Origin: Telmatospirillum sp.
GTDB lineage: Bacteria > Pseudomonadota > Alphaproteobacteria > Rhodospirillales > Magnetospirillaceae
Assembly (NCBI GenBank): GCA_009712185.1
Contig: WASQ01000058.1
Coordinates: 1 to 45,872, forward strand
Direction: 5' to 3'
Length of the DNA stretch: 45,872 nt
The position numbers were made by a program, and so were the translations under genes. The notes below the pieces were generated by a model. It was given only the letters and a program-made list of their open reading frames with translations, made no database searches and was not told the DNA's origin. This document shows, in pieces, positions 18,001 to 25,916 of the stretch (position 1 is the stretch's first letter; every line of letters begins with the position of its first letter).

Positions 18001-19013
18001 TGCTTTATGTTTTCCGCACCCTGGTGGGACAGCCGATTCCGTTGAACGCCGGCTGCCTGCGTCCGATCACCATCGTTCTGCCGGAAGGATCGATGTTGCG
18101 CCCGGTTGCGCCGGCCGCGGTAGTCGCCGGCAATGTCGAGACGTCGCAGGCCATCGTTGACGCCCTTTACGGCGCCCTGGGAGTGATGGCGGCATCCCAG
18201 GGCACGATGAACAATTTCACCTTCGGTAACGACCGAACCCAGTACTACGAAACCATCTGCGGCGGGTCGGGCGCCGGGCCGGATTTCGCCGGGACCGACG
18301 CGGTGCATACCAATATGACCAATACGCGCCTGACGGACCCGGAAATCCTGGAGTGGCGGTTCCCCGTTCGTCTGGAAAGCTTCCGGATCCGGCGGGGATC
18401 CGGTGGGGCCGGCCGCCATGCGGGCGGCAGCGGCGTCGTGCGGGAAATCCGTTTCCTGGAGGCGATGACGGCGGCAATCCTGTCCAACCGGCGCGTCAAC
18501 GCGCCTTTCGGCATGGACGGTGGCGGATCCGGACTGCCGGGCCGGACGACATTCCGGCCGGCGGACGGCGGCGAGGTCCGGGAACTGGCGCATACGGATG
18601 TCGTGGAGGCGACGCCCGGCGATGTCATCGTCATCGAAACGCCCGGCGGCGGCGGCTATGGCCGATGCCGCCGGGCAGGGGGCGATCGCCATCCGTCCGG
18701 CCGCGCCGGCCGATGCCCGCGCCAAAGCGGCGGAACTTTGTCGCGGGGGAAGGCTTCGATCCTCTCCTGTTCGTGCGGCACTTTTGCCGGGTTCGCACCC
18801 GTCGTCGCGTCGGCGAGTGGTCAAAATCCAACAGATGAGTCCCTGGATCAGGAGTGGGGGCAGGCGTCCGAGGGTGTAAAAGAATCAGGGACAACGGCGT
18901 CCCTGCCGGTGGTCCGGAGAAGCCGAAACGCCAGCATTTCCGCCGCTTTCGCGTCGGCGGCGGGCAGGATGCCCGTCCCACTCAGGGCGGAAACTGATGT
19001 CTTGTTGCCCTGA
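15090..19013 (+). CDS. 5-oxoprolinase-type hydantoinase A-B fusion protein
   Basis: A large ATP-dependent ring-opening enzyme; related eukaryotic 5-oxoprolinases hydrolyse 5-oxoproline to glutamate. The start is set at the ATG at 15090 ([18 protein letters not shown]), which has GAAAGGA 6 bp upstream; a TTG at 15075 is the alternative. Residues about 5-680 form the hydantoinase A part with the actin-like phosphate motif [11 protein letters not shown] (about 281-291); about 686-1190 form the B part, ending in the family-typical TPGGGGYG. The early block [20 protein letters not shown] is close to true 5-oxoprolinases. The last 117 residues after GGGGYG are unlike the family and look like out-of-frame translation, so the native stop was probably lost. 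Probably controlled by the divergent LysR. The exact substrate is inferred. Confidence 0.88.
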   Translation: MGGWQFWIDRGGTFTDIVARRPDGSLVSHKLLSQNPERYRDAAIQGIRDLLDVPVRAPIPVDRIAVVKMGTTVATNALLERKGERTVLVVTRGFADVLRIGYQNRPDIFARHIRLPEMLYERVIEVPERVDAHGRVLLPLDTGVLRDKLAEARVDGILSAAIVFVHGYRFTAHEAAAAEIARELGFTQISTSHGTSPLMKIVPRGDTTVADAYLSPILRRYVDQVASELPGVKLLFMQSNGGLVPAARFHGRDSVLSGPAGGVVGCVRTAERAGFDRVIGFDMGGTSTDVCHFDGEFERSFETEVAGVRMRAPMMHIHTVAAGGGSILHFDNGRFQVGPDSAGADPGPACYRRGGPLTVTDCNVMLGRIDPRFFPKVFGPSGDLPLDADAVRRGFQDLAVRIGDGRAPEAVAEGFLRIAVENMANAIKKISVQRGRDITAYALNSFGGAGGQHACDVADTLGMSTIFIHPEAGVLSALGMGLADLRVMSEAAVEEPLDSSLLSRLEGVFGDLEDQARAALTGEGDLIVAVEVERRLHLRYQGSDTSLIVPFGGIEALVSAFEEAHRARFGFVMSGRPLIVEAVEVEAVGRGEPVAEPSKAPSEAFPRPIDRAAIWVGGGLREAAVYDCRDLGAGDLITGPAILIDPNATTVVMPDWQAAVTGTGGLVLTRTRPLRRAEALGTSVDPVMLEIFANLFMSVAEQMGTVLQNTAHSVNIKERLDFSCAVFDSDAELVANAPHVPVHLGSMGDSVRAVAEARRGQVRPGDVFVHNAPYNGGTHLPDITVITPVFDADGGVILFWVASRGHHADIGGITPGSMPPFSRTIADEGILFDNVLMVDRGRFLEDEIRALLAGGPHPARQPDQNIADLKAQIAANEKGARELRRAVAHFGLPAVRAYMGHVQDNAEAAVRAVLDVLTDGRFVNPMDDGSRIEVAISIDRATRSARIDFTGTSGQRGNNFNAPSSVCKAAVLYVFRTLVGQPIPLNAGCLRPITIVLPEGSMLRPVAPAAVVAGNVETSQAIVDALYGALGVMAASQGTMNNFTFGNDRTQYYETICGGSGAGPDFAGTDAVHTNMTNTRLTDPEILEWRFPVRLESFRIRRGSGGAGRHAGGSGVVREIRFLEAMTAAILSNRRVNAPFGMDGGGSGLPGRTTFRPADGGEVRELAHTDVVEATPGDVIVIETPGGGGYGRCRRAGGDRHPSGRAGRCPRQSGGTLSRGKASILSCSCGTFAGFAPVVASASGQNPTDESLDQEWGQASEGVKESGTTASLPVVRRSRNASISAAFASAAGRMPVPLRAETDVLLP
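18658..18879 (+). pseudogene. Possible truncated acetyltransferase (GNAT) start
   Basis: An ATG overlapping the end of the oxoprolinase B domain opens [20 protein letters not shown], which has the look of a GNAT acetyltransferase N-terminus (IRPAxPADA) and good codon use. After about 30 codons the translation becomes Arg/Ser-rich and unlike any protein, near where the dispersed repeat begins. It may be a gene cut by rearrangement. This is a weak call from residue pattern only. Confidence 0.2.
18856..18952. repeat. Dispersed repeat, copy A
   Basis: Shares with 35445-35531 a leading GGGCAGGCG, a TGTAAAAGAATC/TGTGAAAGAAATC element, an identical 16-mer CGGCGTCCCTGCCGGT (18895-18910) and, in opposite orientation, a 21-bp block (18932-18952) with two mismatches. 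The block order is kept but one block is inverted between the copies. It lies in the abnormal 3' tail of the oxoprolinase frame. Confidence 0.45.
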
Positions 19014-19159
19014 TACCTGCCTGGACTGATCGGTACCGGTCAGCGACGCCAAGCAGCCTTGAGCCGGGTTTCTCCGAAACCCTTGAACCGTCGTTTGCCA
19101 TCCTCACGCGGGGCCGCGAATGCACCCGCCGACGGGTTCATCATCCGCCGTTCCCTGGC

Positions 19160-19243
19160 GGCGACAGACAGGCCCGCTGTCGCCCGGAAGTGTCGTCTCC
19201 GACTGTCGCGTTTCGACAACAGTGTCCGACACTTCCGGTGTCG
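19160..19243 (+). promoter_or_regulatory. Probable upstream activating sequence of the sigma-54 operon
   Basis: Seven TGTCG/CGACA half-sites lie within 84 bp. GGCGACAG (19160-19167) pairs with CTGTCGCC (19177-19184). TGTCG-N5-CGACA (19204-19218) is nested in a wider dyad GGAAGTGTCG (19186-19195) and CGACACTTCC (19227-19236); both share the centre at 19211. The centre is 120 bp upstream of the -24 element, a usual distance for an enhancer-binding protein. The activator encoded at 28689-30164 is the natural candidate. Confidence 0.65.
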
Positions 19244-19329
19244 GGGATCCTCTTTTGAAGATCTCCAGCCATCGCGAATTCCTCTTTTTTTTCATGGATA
19301 TAGAAAGGCCCTAATCAAAAAAAGGGGAA

Positions 19330-19345
19330 TGGCACGCCGCTTGCT
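19330..19345 (+). promoter_or_regulatory. Sigma-54 (-24/-12) promoter
   Basis: TGGCACGCCGCTTGCT matches the sigma-54 consensus TGGCAC-N5-TTGCW at every defined position. It lies 45 bp before the first gene of the acyl-CoA operon, so the transcript would start about 30 bp upstream of the ATG at 19390. The rest of the 19014-19389 gap holds the activator sites and an A/T-rich stretch at 19266-19322. Confidence 0.85.
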
Positions 19346-19389
19346 ATCTCGGTGGAGAGGCAGGTTTTGAATAATTGTTCAGGTGAAAA

Positions 19390-20166
19390 ATGCCATTCTC
19401 CAACTTGATCTGCGAAATAACAGACAAAATATCAATCATAACGATGAACAGGCCGTCAGCTCTGAATGCGTTAAATGACGATACGCTGAAAGAGCTTGAG
19501 CAGGTATTCGATAATATCGAGAAAAATCCTGATATTAAGGCAGTAATTATTACAGGATCCGGGAAGGCGTTCGTGGCCGGTGCCGATATCCGGCAGATGG
19601 CGGACTACGGTCCGCAGCAGGCCCGGGCCTATATGAGCCGGGCGCAGCGGATCTTCAATCGCATCGAGGAGATCGAGAAGCCCGTCATGGCGGCGGTCAA
19701 CGGCTATGCCCTGGGGGGCGGCTGTGAACTCGCCATGGCCTGCGATTTTCGCTTCGCCAGCGAAAAGGCGATCTTCGGTCAGCCGGAGATCAATCTGGGT
19801 GTCATTCCCGGGTTCGGCGGAAGCCAGCGGCTGCCACGTCTGACCAATGCCGGCCTTGCCAAGGAGCTTCTGCTGTCCGGGCGCAATGTCGGCGCCGAAG
19901 AGGCCTGGCGGATCGGACTGGTCAACCGCGTCTGCGCCCCCGATGCCCTGATGGCCGAGGCCCTGGAGACCATGCGCGTCATCGCGTCCAAACCGGCCTC
20001 CGCGCTCTCCTACGCCAAGGTTGCGGTGAATAACGGACGGGATTGCGATCTGAAAAAGGCCCTCGAACTGGAGGCCGATCTCATCTCCCTGTGTTTTGCG
20101 ACTGAAGATCAAAAAGAAGGAATGCGGGCTTTTCTTGAAAAGCGGCCCGCTAAATTCAACAGCTGA
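19390..20166 (+). CDS. Enoyl-CoA hydratase / crotonase family protein
   Basis: A 258-residue crotonase-fold protein that probably hydrates crotonyl-CoA to (S)-3-hydroxybutyryl-CoA or runs the reverse. The oxyanion-hole segments AFVAGADIRQM and NGYALGGGCELAMACD are present, and the two catalytic glutamates are retained as Glu113 (GGGCELAM) and Glu133 (FGQPEINLGVIPG). The C-terminal end EGMRAFLEKRPAKF is typical of short-chain hydratases. It is first in the sigma-54 operon. The first 100 bp are notably A/T-rich compared with the rest, a pattern also seen in other genes of this operon. Confidence 0.92.
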   Translation: MPFSNLICEITDKISIITMNRPSALNALNDDTLKELEQVFDNIEKNPDIKAVIITGSGKAFVAGADIRQMADYGPQQARAYMSRAQRIFNRIEEIEKPVMAAVNGYALGGGCELAMACDFRFASEKAIFGQPEINLGVIPGFGGSQRLPRLTNAGLAKELLLSGRNVGAEEAWRIGLVNRVCAPDALMAEALETMRVIASKPASALSYAKVAVNNGRDCDLKKALELEADLISLCFATEDQKEGMRAFLEKRPAKFNS

Positions 20167-20172
20167 TCGGGA

Positions 20173-21741
20173 ATGGAAGAAATGTCCGGGAAAATCATTA
20201 GCGCAAAACAGGCTGTGGAGCTGGTCAGGACCGGAGACACTCTGGCGATCGGCGGGTTCGTCGGCTTTGGAATTCCGGAGGAACTTCTGGAGTCGTTGCG
20301 ACAGCGGTTCCTTGAGACCGCCATGCCCCGCGATCTGACCTTGTACCATTGCGCCGCCGTCGGCGACGGCAAGGACCGGGGGGCCAACCGGCTGGGCTGC
20401 GAAGGCCTGCTGAAGACGCTGATCTGCGCGCATATCGGTCTGGAGCCGGCGCTCAACCGCCTCACGGTGGACAATAAGATCGCCACCTACATGATCCCGC
20501 AGGGCGTCACGTCGCATCTTCTGCGCGCCATCGCCGGGAAAAAGGTGGGGGTGCTGACCCATGTCGGGCTCAAGACCTTCGTCGATCCCAGACTGGAGGG
20601 CTGCAAGGCCAATGACGCGGCGAAGCAGGCCGGCGACGTGGTGAAGCTGCTCTCGATCGATGGCAGGGACCAGCTTCTGTTCCCGTCCTTTCCGATCAAT
20701 GTGTGTTTCATCCGGGGCACCTACGCCGACGAGGACGGCAACATCTCCATGCAGCGCGAGGCGGTGGTGTCCGATCAGCTTGAGATGGCGGCGGCAACCC
20801 ATAACAGCGGCGGAATCGTCATTGCCCAGGTCGATCAGATCCTGGAACGCAACAGCCTGAAGCCCCACGACGTCAAGATCCACGGTTCCATGGTCGACTA
20901 TGTCGTCCAGGGATCCCGGGAGTTCTCGCACCAGTCCTATCTCAGTGACGACTACCATCCGGAATGGTCGGGAGAATGCCGTGTTCCTCTCACCGGTCTG
21001 GCGCCGATACCCCTGACGGAACGCAAGGTCATTGCCCGGCGCGGCGCCCTGGAACTGCGTCCCGGCATGCTGGTCAATCTTGGAATCGGCATTCCCGACG
21101 CGGTGGCGGCGGTCGCCGCCGAGGAGGGGGTCGCCGACCGCATTACCCTGTCCATCGAATCCGGGGTGCTTGGCGGCGTTCCATTGTCGGGCGTGGGAAT
21201 CGGGGGCAGCGTCAATGCCGCCGCGATTTACAAGATGCCCGACATTTTCGATGTCTATGACGGCGGCGGCATCGACCTGTCCTGCCTGGGAGCCGCGCAA
21301 ATCGATCCGGCGGGCAGCGTCAATGTGTCCAAATTCGCCGGGCGCGTCGTCGGGCCGGGCGGTTTCATCAATATTTCCCAGAACGCCAAAAAGGTCTGTT
21401 TCTGCGGCAGTTTTGTCGCCGGCAAGCAACGGTTGGAGATCCGGGACGGACGCCTGTCCATTCTGGAGGACGGAACCGGGATCAAATTCGTTCCGGCACT
21501 GGAACAGGTCACCTTCAGCGGCGACTACGCGCGAGAGACCGGGCAGGAGGTCCTCTACATCACCGAACGCGCCGTGTTCAAGGTGACGGACCGGGGGCTG
21601 ACGCTGACCGAGGTTGCGCCCGGGGTGGATCTGAACCGGGACGTGTTGGGCAAGATGGGGTTCGCCCCGGCCATTGCCGACGATCTCCGGGATATGGACG
21701 CCCGCCTGTTCCGCGATGAACCGATGGGGCTCGCCTTTTGA
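20173..21741 (+). CDS. Acyl-CoA:carboxylate CoA-transferase (Pct/YdiF type)
   Basis: A 522-residue class I CoA-transferase with fused alpha and beta halves, the size of propionate/acetate CoA-transferases and E. coli YdiF. The alpha half begins IISAKQAVELVRTGDTLAIGGF; the beta half contains GMLVNLGIGIPDAV and the catalytic glutamate in LSIESGVLGGVP (Glu329). It probably loads incoming short-chain or hydroxy acids with CoA from acetyl- or another acyl-CoA, without ATP. It starts 6 bp after the crotonase gene; the ATG at 20182 is a slightly better-spaced alternative to 20173. Exact substrates are not known from sequence. Confidence 0.9.
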   Translation: MEEMSGKIISAKQAVELVRTGDTLAIGGFVGFGIPEELLESLRQRFLETAMPRDLTLYHCAAVGDGKDRGANRLGCEGLLKTLICAHIGLEPALNRLTVDNKIATYMIPQGVTSHLLRAIAGKKVGVLTHVGLKTFVDPRLEGCKANDAAKQAGDVVKLLSIDGRDQLLFPSFPINVCFIRGTYADEDGNISMQREAVVSDQLEMAAATHNSGGIVIAQVDQILERNSLKPHDVKIHGSMVDYVVQGSREFSHQSYLSDDYHPEWSGECRVPLTGLAPIPLTERKVIARRGALELRPGMLVNLGIGIPDAVAAVAAEEGVADRITLSIESGVLGGVPLSGVGIGGSVNAAAIYKMPDIFDVYDGGGIDLSCLGAAQIDPAGSVNVSKFAGRVVGPGGFINISQNAKKVCFCGSFVAGKQRLEIRDGRLSILEDGTGIKFVPALEQVTFSGDYARETGQEVLYITERAVFKVTDRGLTLTEVAPGVDLNRDVLGKMGFAPAIADDLRDMDARLFRDEPMGLAF

Positions 21742-21793
21742 CGCACCCCCGACGATTTCGCCGGGACCTTTCCTTTAAGAGAAGAGGTGGATC

Positions 21794-22237
21794 ATGCGTG
21801 GAAAAACGTATGACGAAATAAATATTGGCGATCAGGCATCGTTCTCAAAGACGATCACCGAATCGGATATTCACGCATTTTCGTCAATAACGGCCGACTT
21901 CAATCCGATTCATGTTGATGAGGTCTATGCCACGACGAGTTCCCTGGGGCGCAAGATGGGCGGCCGGATTGCCCAGGGCATGCTGTCCGCGTCCCTGTTC
22001 TCGACCCTGGTGGGAATGTACATCCCGGGTAAGGGAGCACTGTACGTTTCGCAAAGCTGCATCTTTAAAAGTCCTGTGAAAGTGGGAGACACAATTCGCG
22101 CCGAATGCACTGTCCTGGAAAAAATGGAAAAAAACCGCATTCGAATGAAAACCGTCTGCATAAATCAACACGGAACAATCGTCATTGACGGCGAGGCTAT
22201 TGCGATAGCCGCGGCAAAAGTCGAAGACGTTATTTGA
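21794..22237 (+). CDS. MaoC-like (R)-specific enoyl-CoA hydratase
   Basis: A 147-residue hot-dog-fold hydratase of the PhaJ/MaoC type. The catalytic dyad motif appears as DFNPIHVD (Asp35, His40), followed by GGRIAQGMLSASLFS. Such enzymes hydrate trans-2-enoyl-CoA to (R)-3-hydroxyacyl-CoA, the opposite stereoisomer from crotonase, so the operon could handle both hydroxyacyl isomers. The gene has AGAGGTGG as ribosome site. It is clearly more A/T-rich than its neighbours, with many AAA/ATA-type codons, which may reflect separate origin. Confidence 0.9.
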   Translation: MRGKTYDEINIGDQASFSKTITESDIHAFSSITADFNPIHVDEVYATTSSLGRKMGGRIAQGMLSASLFSTLVGMYIPGKGALYVSQSCIFKSPVKVGDTIRAECTVLEKMEKNRIRMKTVCINQHGTIVIDGEAIAIAAAKVEDVI

Positions 22238-22252
22238 GAGTGGGAGAAGACG

Positions 22253-23389
22253 ATGGATTTTTCTTTGACTGAAGAGCAAACCCTGATCCGGGACATGGTT
22301 CGGGAGTTCGCCGAAAAAGAAGTCAAGCCGATCGCCGCCGAGATCGACCGCAATCACCGCTTCCCGGTGGAAACGGTCGAACGGATGAAGGAACTGGACC
22401 TCTTCGGCCTCTCCATTCCGGAGGAATATGGCGGGTCGGGTGGGGACACGGTGACTTATGCCCTGGCCTGTGAGGAACTGGCGAAAGTGTGCGCGTCCCA
22501 TTCCGCGATTTTGTCGGTCCATATCACCGGTATCAAATCTGTTTTGCTGTTCGGCACGGAAGAACAGAAAAGGAAATACATCCCCGACATGGCATCGGGC
22601 AAAAAAATCGCCTGCTTCTGCCTGACGGAGCCCGGAGCCGGGACCGACGCCTCGGCGTTGCAAAGCCGGGGGGTGCGCCAGGGCGACACTTACATTCTGA
22701 ACGGCTCGAAGATCTTCATCACCAATGGCGGTGTCGGTGGGACCTACTGCCTTTATGTGATGACGCAGCCGGAGAAGAAGCTGAAGGGCATCACAGGCTT
22801 CATCGTCGATCGCGAGACACCCGGATTTGCTGTCGGTCAAAGCGAGGACAAGATGGGCATCCGTGCCTCCGTCACCAGCGAGATCATGTACCGGGATATG
22901 GTCGTCCCGGCGGAGAACATGATCGGCGCGGAGGGCGAGGGCTTCAAATATGCGATGAAGGTCCTCGACAGCGGGCGTATCGGCATGGCCGCACAGGCTG
23001 TCGGGATTGCCCAGGGGGCGCTCGACGCGGCTGTCGCCTATGTCAAGGACCGCACCCAGTTCGGCAAGCCGATTGCGGCCAACCAGGGCATCCAGTGGAT
23101 GATCGCCGAAATGGCGGCGCAGGTCGAGGCTGCCCGCCTTTTGACCTATCGCGCGGCGGCGCTGAACGACCAGGGCGTCCGCATCAGCAAGGAGGCGGCC
23201 ATGGCCAAGCTGGTGGCGGCAACCACGGCGATGGATGTGACGGTCAAGGCCGTCCAACTGCACGGCGGCATCGGCTATACCAAGGCTTATCCGGTCGAGC
23301 GTTTCATGCGCGACGCCAAGATCACCGAAATCTATGAAGGCACCAACGAGGTGATGAAGATGGTGATCGCCGGAAGCGTCCTTTCCTGA
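22253..23389 (+). CDS. Short-chain (butyryl-type) acyl-CoA dehydrogenase
   Basis: A 378-residue flavoprotein dehydrogenase that oxidises a saturated acyl-CoA to the 2-enoyl-CoA and passes electrons to ETF. The N-terminus MDFSLTEEQTLIRDMVREF, the FAD/substrate block CFCLTEPGAGTDASA, and the end of the fold with the catalytic glutamate in EIYEGTNEV (Glu362) are those of butyryl-CoA dehydrogenases and of E. coli YdiO. It follows the MaoC gene by 15 bp and precedes EtfBA and FixCX, which would carry its electrons to quinone. Confidence 0.94.
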   Translation: MDFSLTEEQTLIRDMVREFAEKEVKPIAAEIDRNHRFPVETVERMKELDLFGLSIPEEYGGSGGDTVTYALACEELAKVCASHSAILSVHITGIKSVLLFGTEEQKRKYIPDMASGKKIACFCLTEPGAGTDASALQSRGVRQGDTYILNGSKIFITNGGVGGTYCLYVMTQPEKKLKGITGFIVDRETPGFAVGQSEDKMGIRASVTSEIMYRDMVVPAENMIGAEGEGFKYAMKVLDSGRIGMAAQAVGIAQGALDAAVAYVKDRTQFGKPIAANQGIQWMIAEMAAQVEAARLLTYRAAALNDQGVRISKEAAMAKLVAATTAMDVTVKAVQLHGGIGYTKAYPVERFMRDAKITEIYEGTNEVMKMVIAGSVLS

Positions 23390-23407
23390 CACTCAAAAAA
23401 ATAAAAA

Positions 23408-23430
23408 AGCCGCCTTGGGGAGAGGCGGCT
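23408..23430. terminator. Stem-loop between acyl-CoA dehydrogenase and GntP genes
   Basis: AGCCGCCT (23408-23415) and AGGCGGCT (23423-23430) form a perfect 8-bp stem with a 7-nt loop. An A-run precedes it on the plus strand, so a U-tract follows it only on the minus strand. In the operon direction it probably acts as an RNA processing or stability element in front of the GntP ribosome site, or as a block to antisense transcription. Confidence 0.5.
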
Positions 23431-23452
23431 GTTGGGAATAAGGGAGGATGCA

Positions 23453-24853
23453 ATGGATGTCTTGGTTGTGCTGCTATGTTTGGCAGCTCTCATATTTGTC
23501 GCTTACAGAGGGTACAGCGTTATTCTATTTGCGCCGATTTTCGCACTGGCTGCGGTTTTCGTGTTCCAGCCAATCGCAACTTTTCCGGCGTATACAAACC
23601 TGTTCATGGATAAGGCAGCCTTTTTCTTTAAAATGTACTTCCCGACGTTCCTGTTGGGGGCCATTTTCGGAAAGGTCATTGAGCTTTCCGGGTTCGCCAA
23701 ATCCATCTGTTCGGCTCTGTTCCGGCTGGTCGGCGAAAAACACGCGATCCTGGCGATCGTCCTGGTGACGGCCATCCTGTCCTATGGCGGCGTCTCGGCC
23801 TTCGTTCTGGTCTTCGCGATTTATCCCTTCGCTTCGGAAATGTTCCGCATGGGACGCATCCCGAAGCGGCTGATTCCGGGTGTCATCTGGTTCGGTGGCG
23901 TGACCTTCACGATGGACGCGATGCCAGGGTCCCCCCAGATCCAGAACATCATTCCGACCTCCTTCTTCAAGACCAACGCCTATGCGGCGCCGTCGCTCGG
24001 GATCATCGGCAGTCTCTTCATCCTGGGGCTGGGTCTGGTCTATTTCGAGTGGCAGCGGCGCAAGGCGATTGCCGCCAACGAGCCCTATGACAGCGGCTGG
24101 AAGCTGGTCAACGAGCCCGAATCCTATGAGCACAGCCACCTGCCCAACCCCTGGATCGCGATGCTGCCGCTGGTCGTGGTGTGGATTTTGAACTACGTCT
24201 TCACACAGAACATGACCGCGATGTTCGGGAAAAGCTTCAGCCTGCCCCTGCCCGGGCTGAAGGCTCCGGTCACGATCGACGTCGGCGGAATGACCGGTCT
24301 CTGGGCCGTGGAACTGGCTCTGGTCTTCGGCATTCTGACCGTGTTCCTGTTCGCGTGGCGGCAGGTGATTCCCAGGTTCAGCGCGGGATCGAAGTCGGCG
24401 GTGTCGGGCTGTCTGCTCGCCATCTGCAATACGGCGTCGGAATATGGCTACGGCTCCATCATCGCCGTTCTTCCCGGCTTTCTGATGTTGTCCGAAACCT
24501 TGAAGACGGCCATCCCCAACCCGCTGATCAGCGAGGCGACGTCGGTCCAGTTGCTGGCCGGCATTGTCGGATCCGCCTCCGGCGGGCTTTCGATCGCCCT
24601 GGGCGCCATGTCGGATGTCTATATCGCCGGCGCCAATGCCGCGGGCATTCCGCTGGAAGTCGCGCACCGCATCGCCTCGATGGCGTCGGGCGGCATGGAC
24701 AGCCTGCCGCACAACGGGGCGGTGATCACCATGCTGGCCATCACCGGACTGACGCACCGCCAGGCCTACTCGCACATTTTCGCCTGCACGATCATCAAGA
24801 GTATCGCCGTGTTCTTTGCCATTGGCGTGTACTATTTGTTTGGAATCGTTTAG
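23453..24853 (+). CDS. GntP-family permease (probable short-chain hydroxy acid transporter)
   Basis: A 466-residue integral membrane permease with about 12 hydrophobic segments. The N-terminus MDVLVVLLCLAALIFVAYRG followed by YSVILFAP, and the internal SYGGVSAFVLVFAIYPFA and NTASEYGYGSIIAVLPGF blocks, match the GntP group that includes gluconate, citrate and 3-hydroxybutyrate-type carriers. The ATG at 23453 is chosen over the upstream TTG at 23432 because AAGGGAGGA lies 4-5 bp before it. Its place among acyl-CoA genes suggests import of the operon's carboxylate substrate, for instance a short-chain hydroxy acid; this is an inference. Confidence 0.88.
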   Translation: MDVLVVLLCLAALIFVAYRGYSVILFAPIFALAAVFVFQPIATFPAYTNLFMDKAAFFFKMYFPTFLLGAIFGKVIELSGFAKSICSALFRLVGEKHAILAIVLVTAILSYGGVSAFVLVFAIYPFASEMFRMGRIPKRLIPGVIWFGGVTFTMDAMPGSPQIQNIIPTSFFKTNAYAAPSLGIIGSLFILGLGLVYFEWQRRKAIAANEPYDSGWKLVNEPESYEHSHLPNPWIAMLPLVVVWILNYVFTQNMTAMFGKSFSLPLPGLKAPVTIDVGGMTGLWAVELALVFGILTVFLFAWRQVIPRFSAGSKSAVSGCLLAICNTASEYGYGSIIAVLPGFLMLSETLKTAIPNPLISEATSVQLLAGIVGSASGGLSIALGAMSDVYIAGANAAGIPLEVAHRIASMASGGMDSLPHNGAVITMLAITGLTHRQAYSHIFACTIIKSIAVFFAIGVYYLFGIV

Positions 24854-24877
24854 TCGAATTAGGAAAAATTAAGTATT

Positions 24878-24910
24878 GGCGCCGGATTTTAGTTTATATT
24901 TTCCGGCGCC
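24878..24910 (+). other. Stem-loop in the GntP-etfB gap
   Basis: GGCGCCGGA (24878-24886) pairs perfectly with TCCGGCGCC (24902-24910) around a 15-nt A/T-rich loop. It ends directly before the etfB ribosome site (GGGAGAGG) and has no U-tract after it. Possibly an intercistronic RNA stabiliser or translation control element. Confidence 0.45.
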
Positions 24911-24925
24911 GGGAGAGGGTTTGAC

Positions 24926-25708
24926 ATGAAGCGCGTTATCGTTTGTTACAAATGGGTGCCCGACGGTGCGGATATCCGTATCGACGAAAGGACCCGCACA
25001 CTGGCGATGGACGGTGTGTCCTGGACCTTGAACGATTTCGATCGCAATGCGATCGAGGCCGGCGTCCAGATCAAGGCGGCCACGGGATGCGACCTGATCG
25101 GCGTGACCGCGGGCGTCGATACCGAGGCCTCGGGAAAGGATGCCCTGTCGCGCGGTCTGGACAGCCTCTATTACCTCAGCGACCAGGCGATGGCCGACGC
25201 CGACAGCCGGACGACCTCAGAGGTTCTGGCGGGCATGATCGGCCGGCTGGGTGGCGCGGATCTGGTGATCTGCTCGGAAGCGTCCGACGACGAATATGCC
25301 CAGCAGACGGGGCCTCGTCTGGCTGCCCTGCTGGGATACAGCTCCGTCACCTGTGTGTCGGCCCTGTCCCCGTCGGGCGAGTCGCTGTCGGCCAGCCGAA
25401 AGCTGGAGGAGGGTGTCGAGGACGTCGAGATCGCCGGTCCCGCGGTCGTCTCCGTGGTGCCGGACATCAATCAGCCACCGTTCCCCAGCGTGAAGCAGAT
25501 CCTGGGCGCCAAAAAGAAGCCGAGCCAGGCGGTCGCCCTGGCCGAGGTCGTCGGGGACATGGACCGGATCCGTCCGCAATTGAGAACCGACAGTCTCCTG
25601 GCTCCCGAGGTGTCGCGCAAGAGGGTGTCGCTGAGTGCCGGTGGTGTCGGTGCCGCCGACGCGGTGGCCGGATTGCTGAAGGCTCTCGCCGCGGAGGGAG
25701 TCCTTTAA
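24926..25708 (+). CDS. Electron transfer flavoprotein beta subunit (FixA/YdiQ type)
   Basis: A 260-residue ETF beta subunit that forms a heterodimer with the following EtfA and accepts electrons from acyl-CoA dehydrogenase. The N-terminus VIVCYKWVPDGADIRID and WTLNDFDRNAIEAG, and the motif ICSEASDDEYAQQTGPRLAALLGY, are typical. Its size and combination with a FixC- and a FixX-like protein resemble E. coli YdiQ. Whether the flavins bifurcate electrons as in FixABCX cannot be decided by eye. GAGAGG precedes the ATG. Confidence 0.92.
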   Translation: MKRVIVCYKWVPDGADIRIDERTRTLAMDGVSWTLNDFDRNAIEAGVQIKAATGCDLIGVTAGVDTEASGKDALSRGLDSLYYLSDQAMADADSRTTSEVLAGMIGRLGGADLVICSEASDDEYAQQTGPRLAALLGYSSVTCVSALSPSGESLSASRKLEEGVEDVEIAGPAVVSVVPDINQPPFPSVKQILGAKKKPSQAVALAEVVGDMDRIRPQLRTDSLLAPEVSRKRVSLSAGGVGAADAVAGLLKALAAEGVL

Positions 25709-25916
25709 GTCGGGGCGCCCCGGCCGGACGTTCCGATCCGTCGGGGTCGGGAACGGGGGCTCCGGTTCCGCCATTGACCGTCGTCGGCAGCGTTGATGCG
25801 GCGCCGGGCGGGGCCGGCGGTTCGGCCGCTCTTTCGAAATGTGGCGAAAGCGGGCATGGGTGCGCCCCGCCGGGTTTGCGCCACCAGAGGAAACCACTCC
25901 GGAAAATGGAACAAGC

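Noticed and set aside
15237-18824. A 1195-codon open frame on the minus strand opposite the oxoprolinase gene
   Set aside because: It is a mirror of the codon pattern of a GC-rich gene, His/Arg/Gly-rich with no family features; the plus-strand frame has clear domains.
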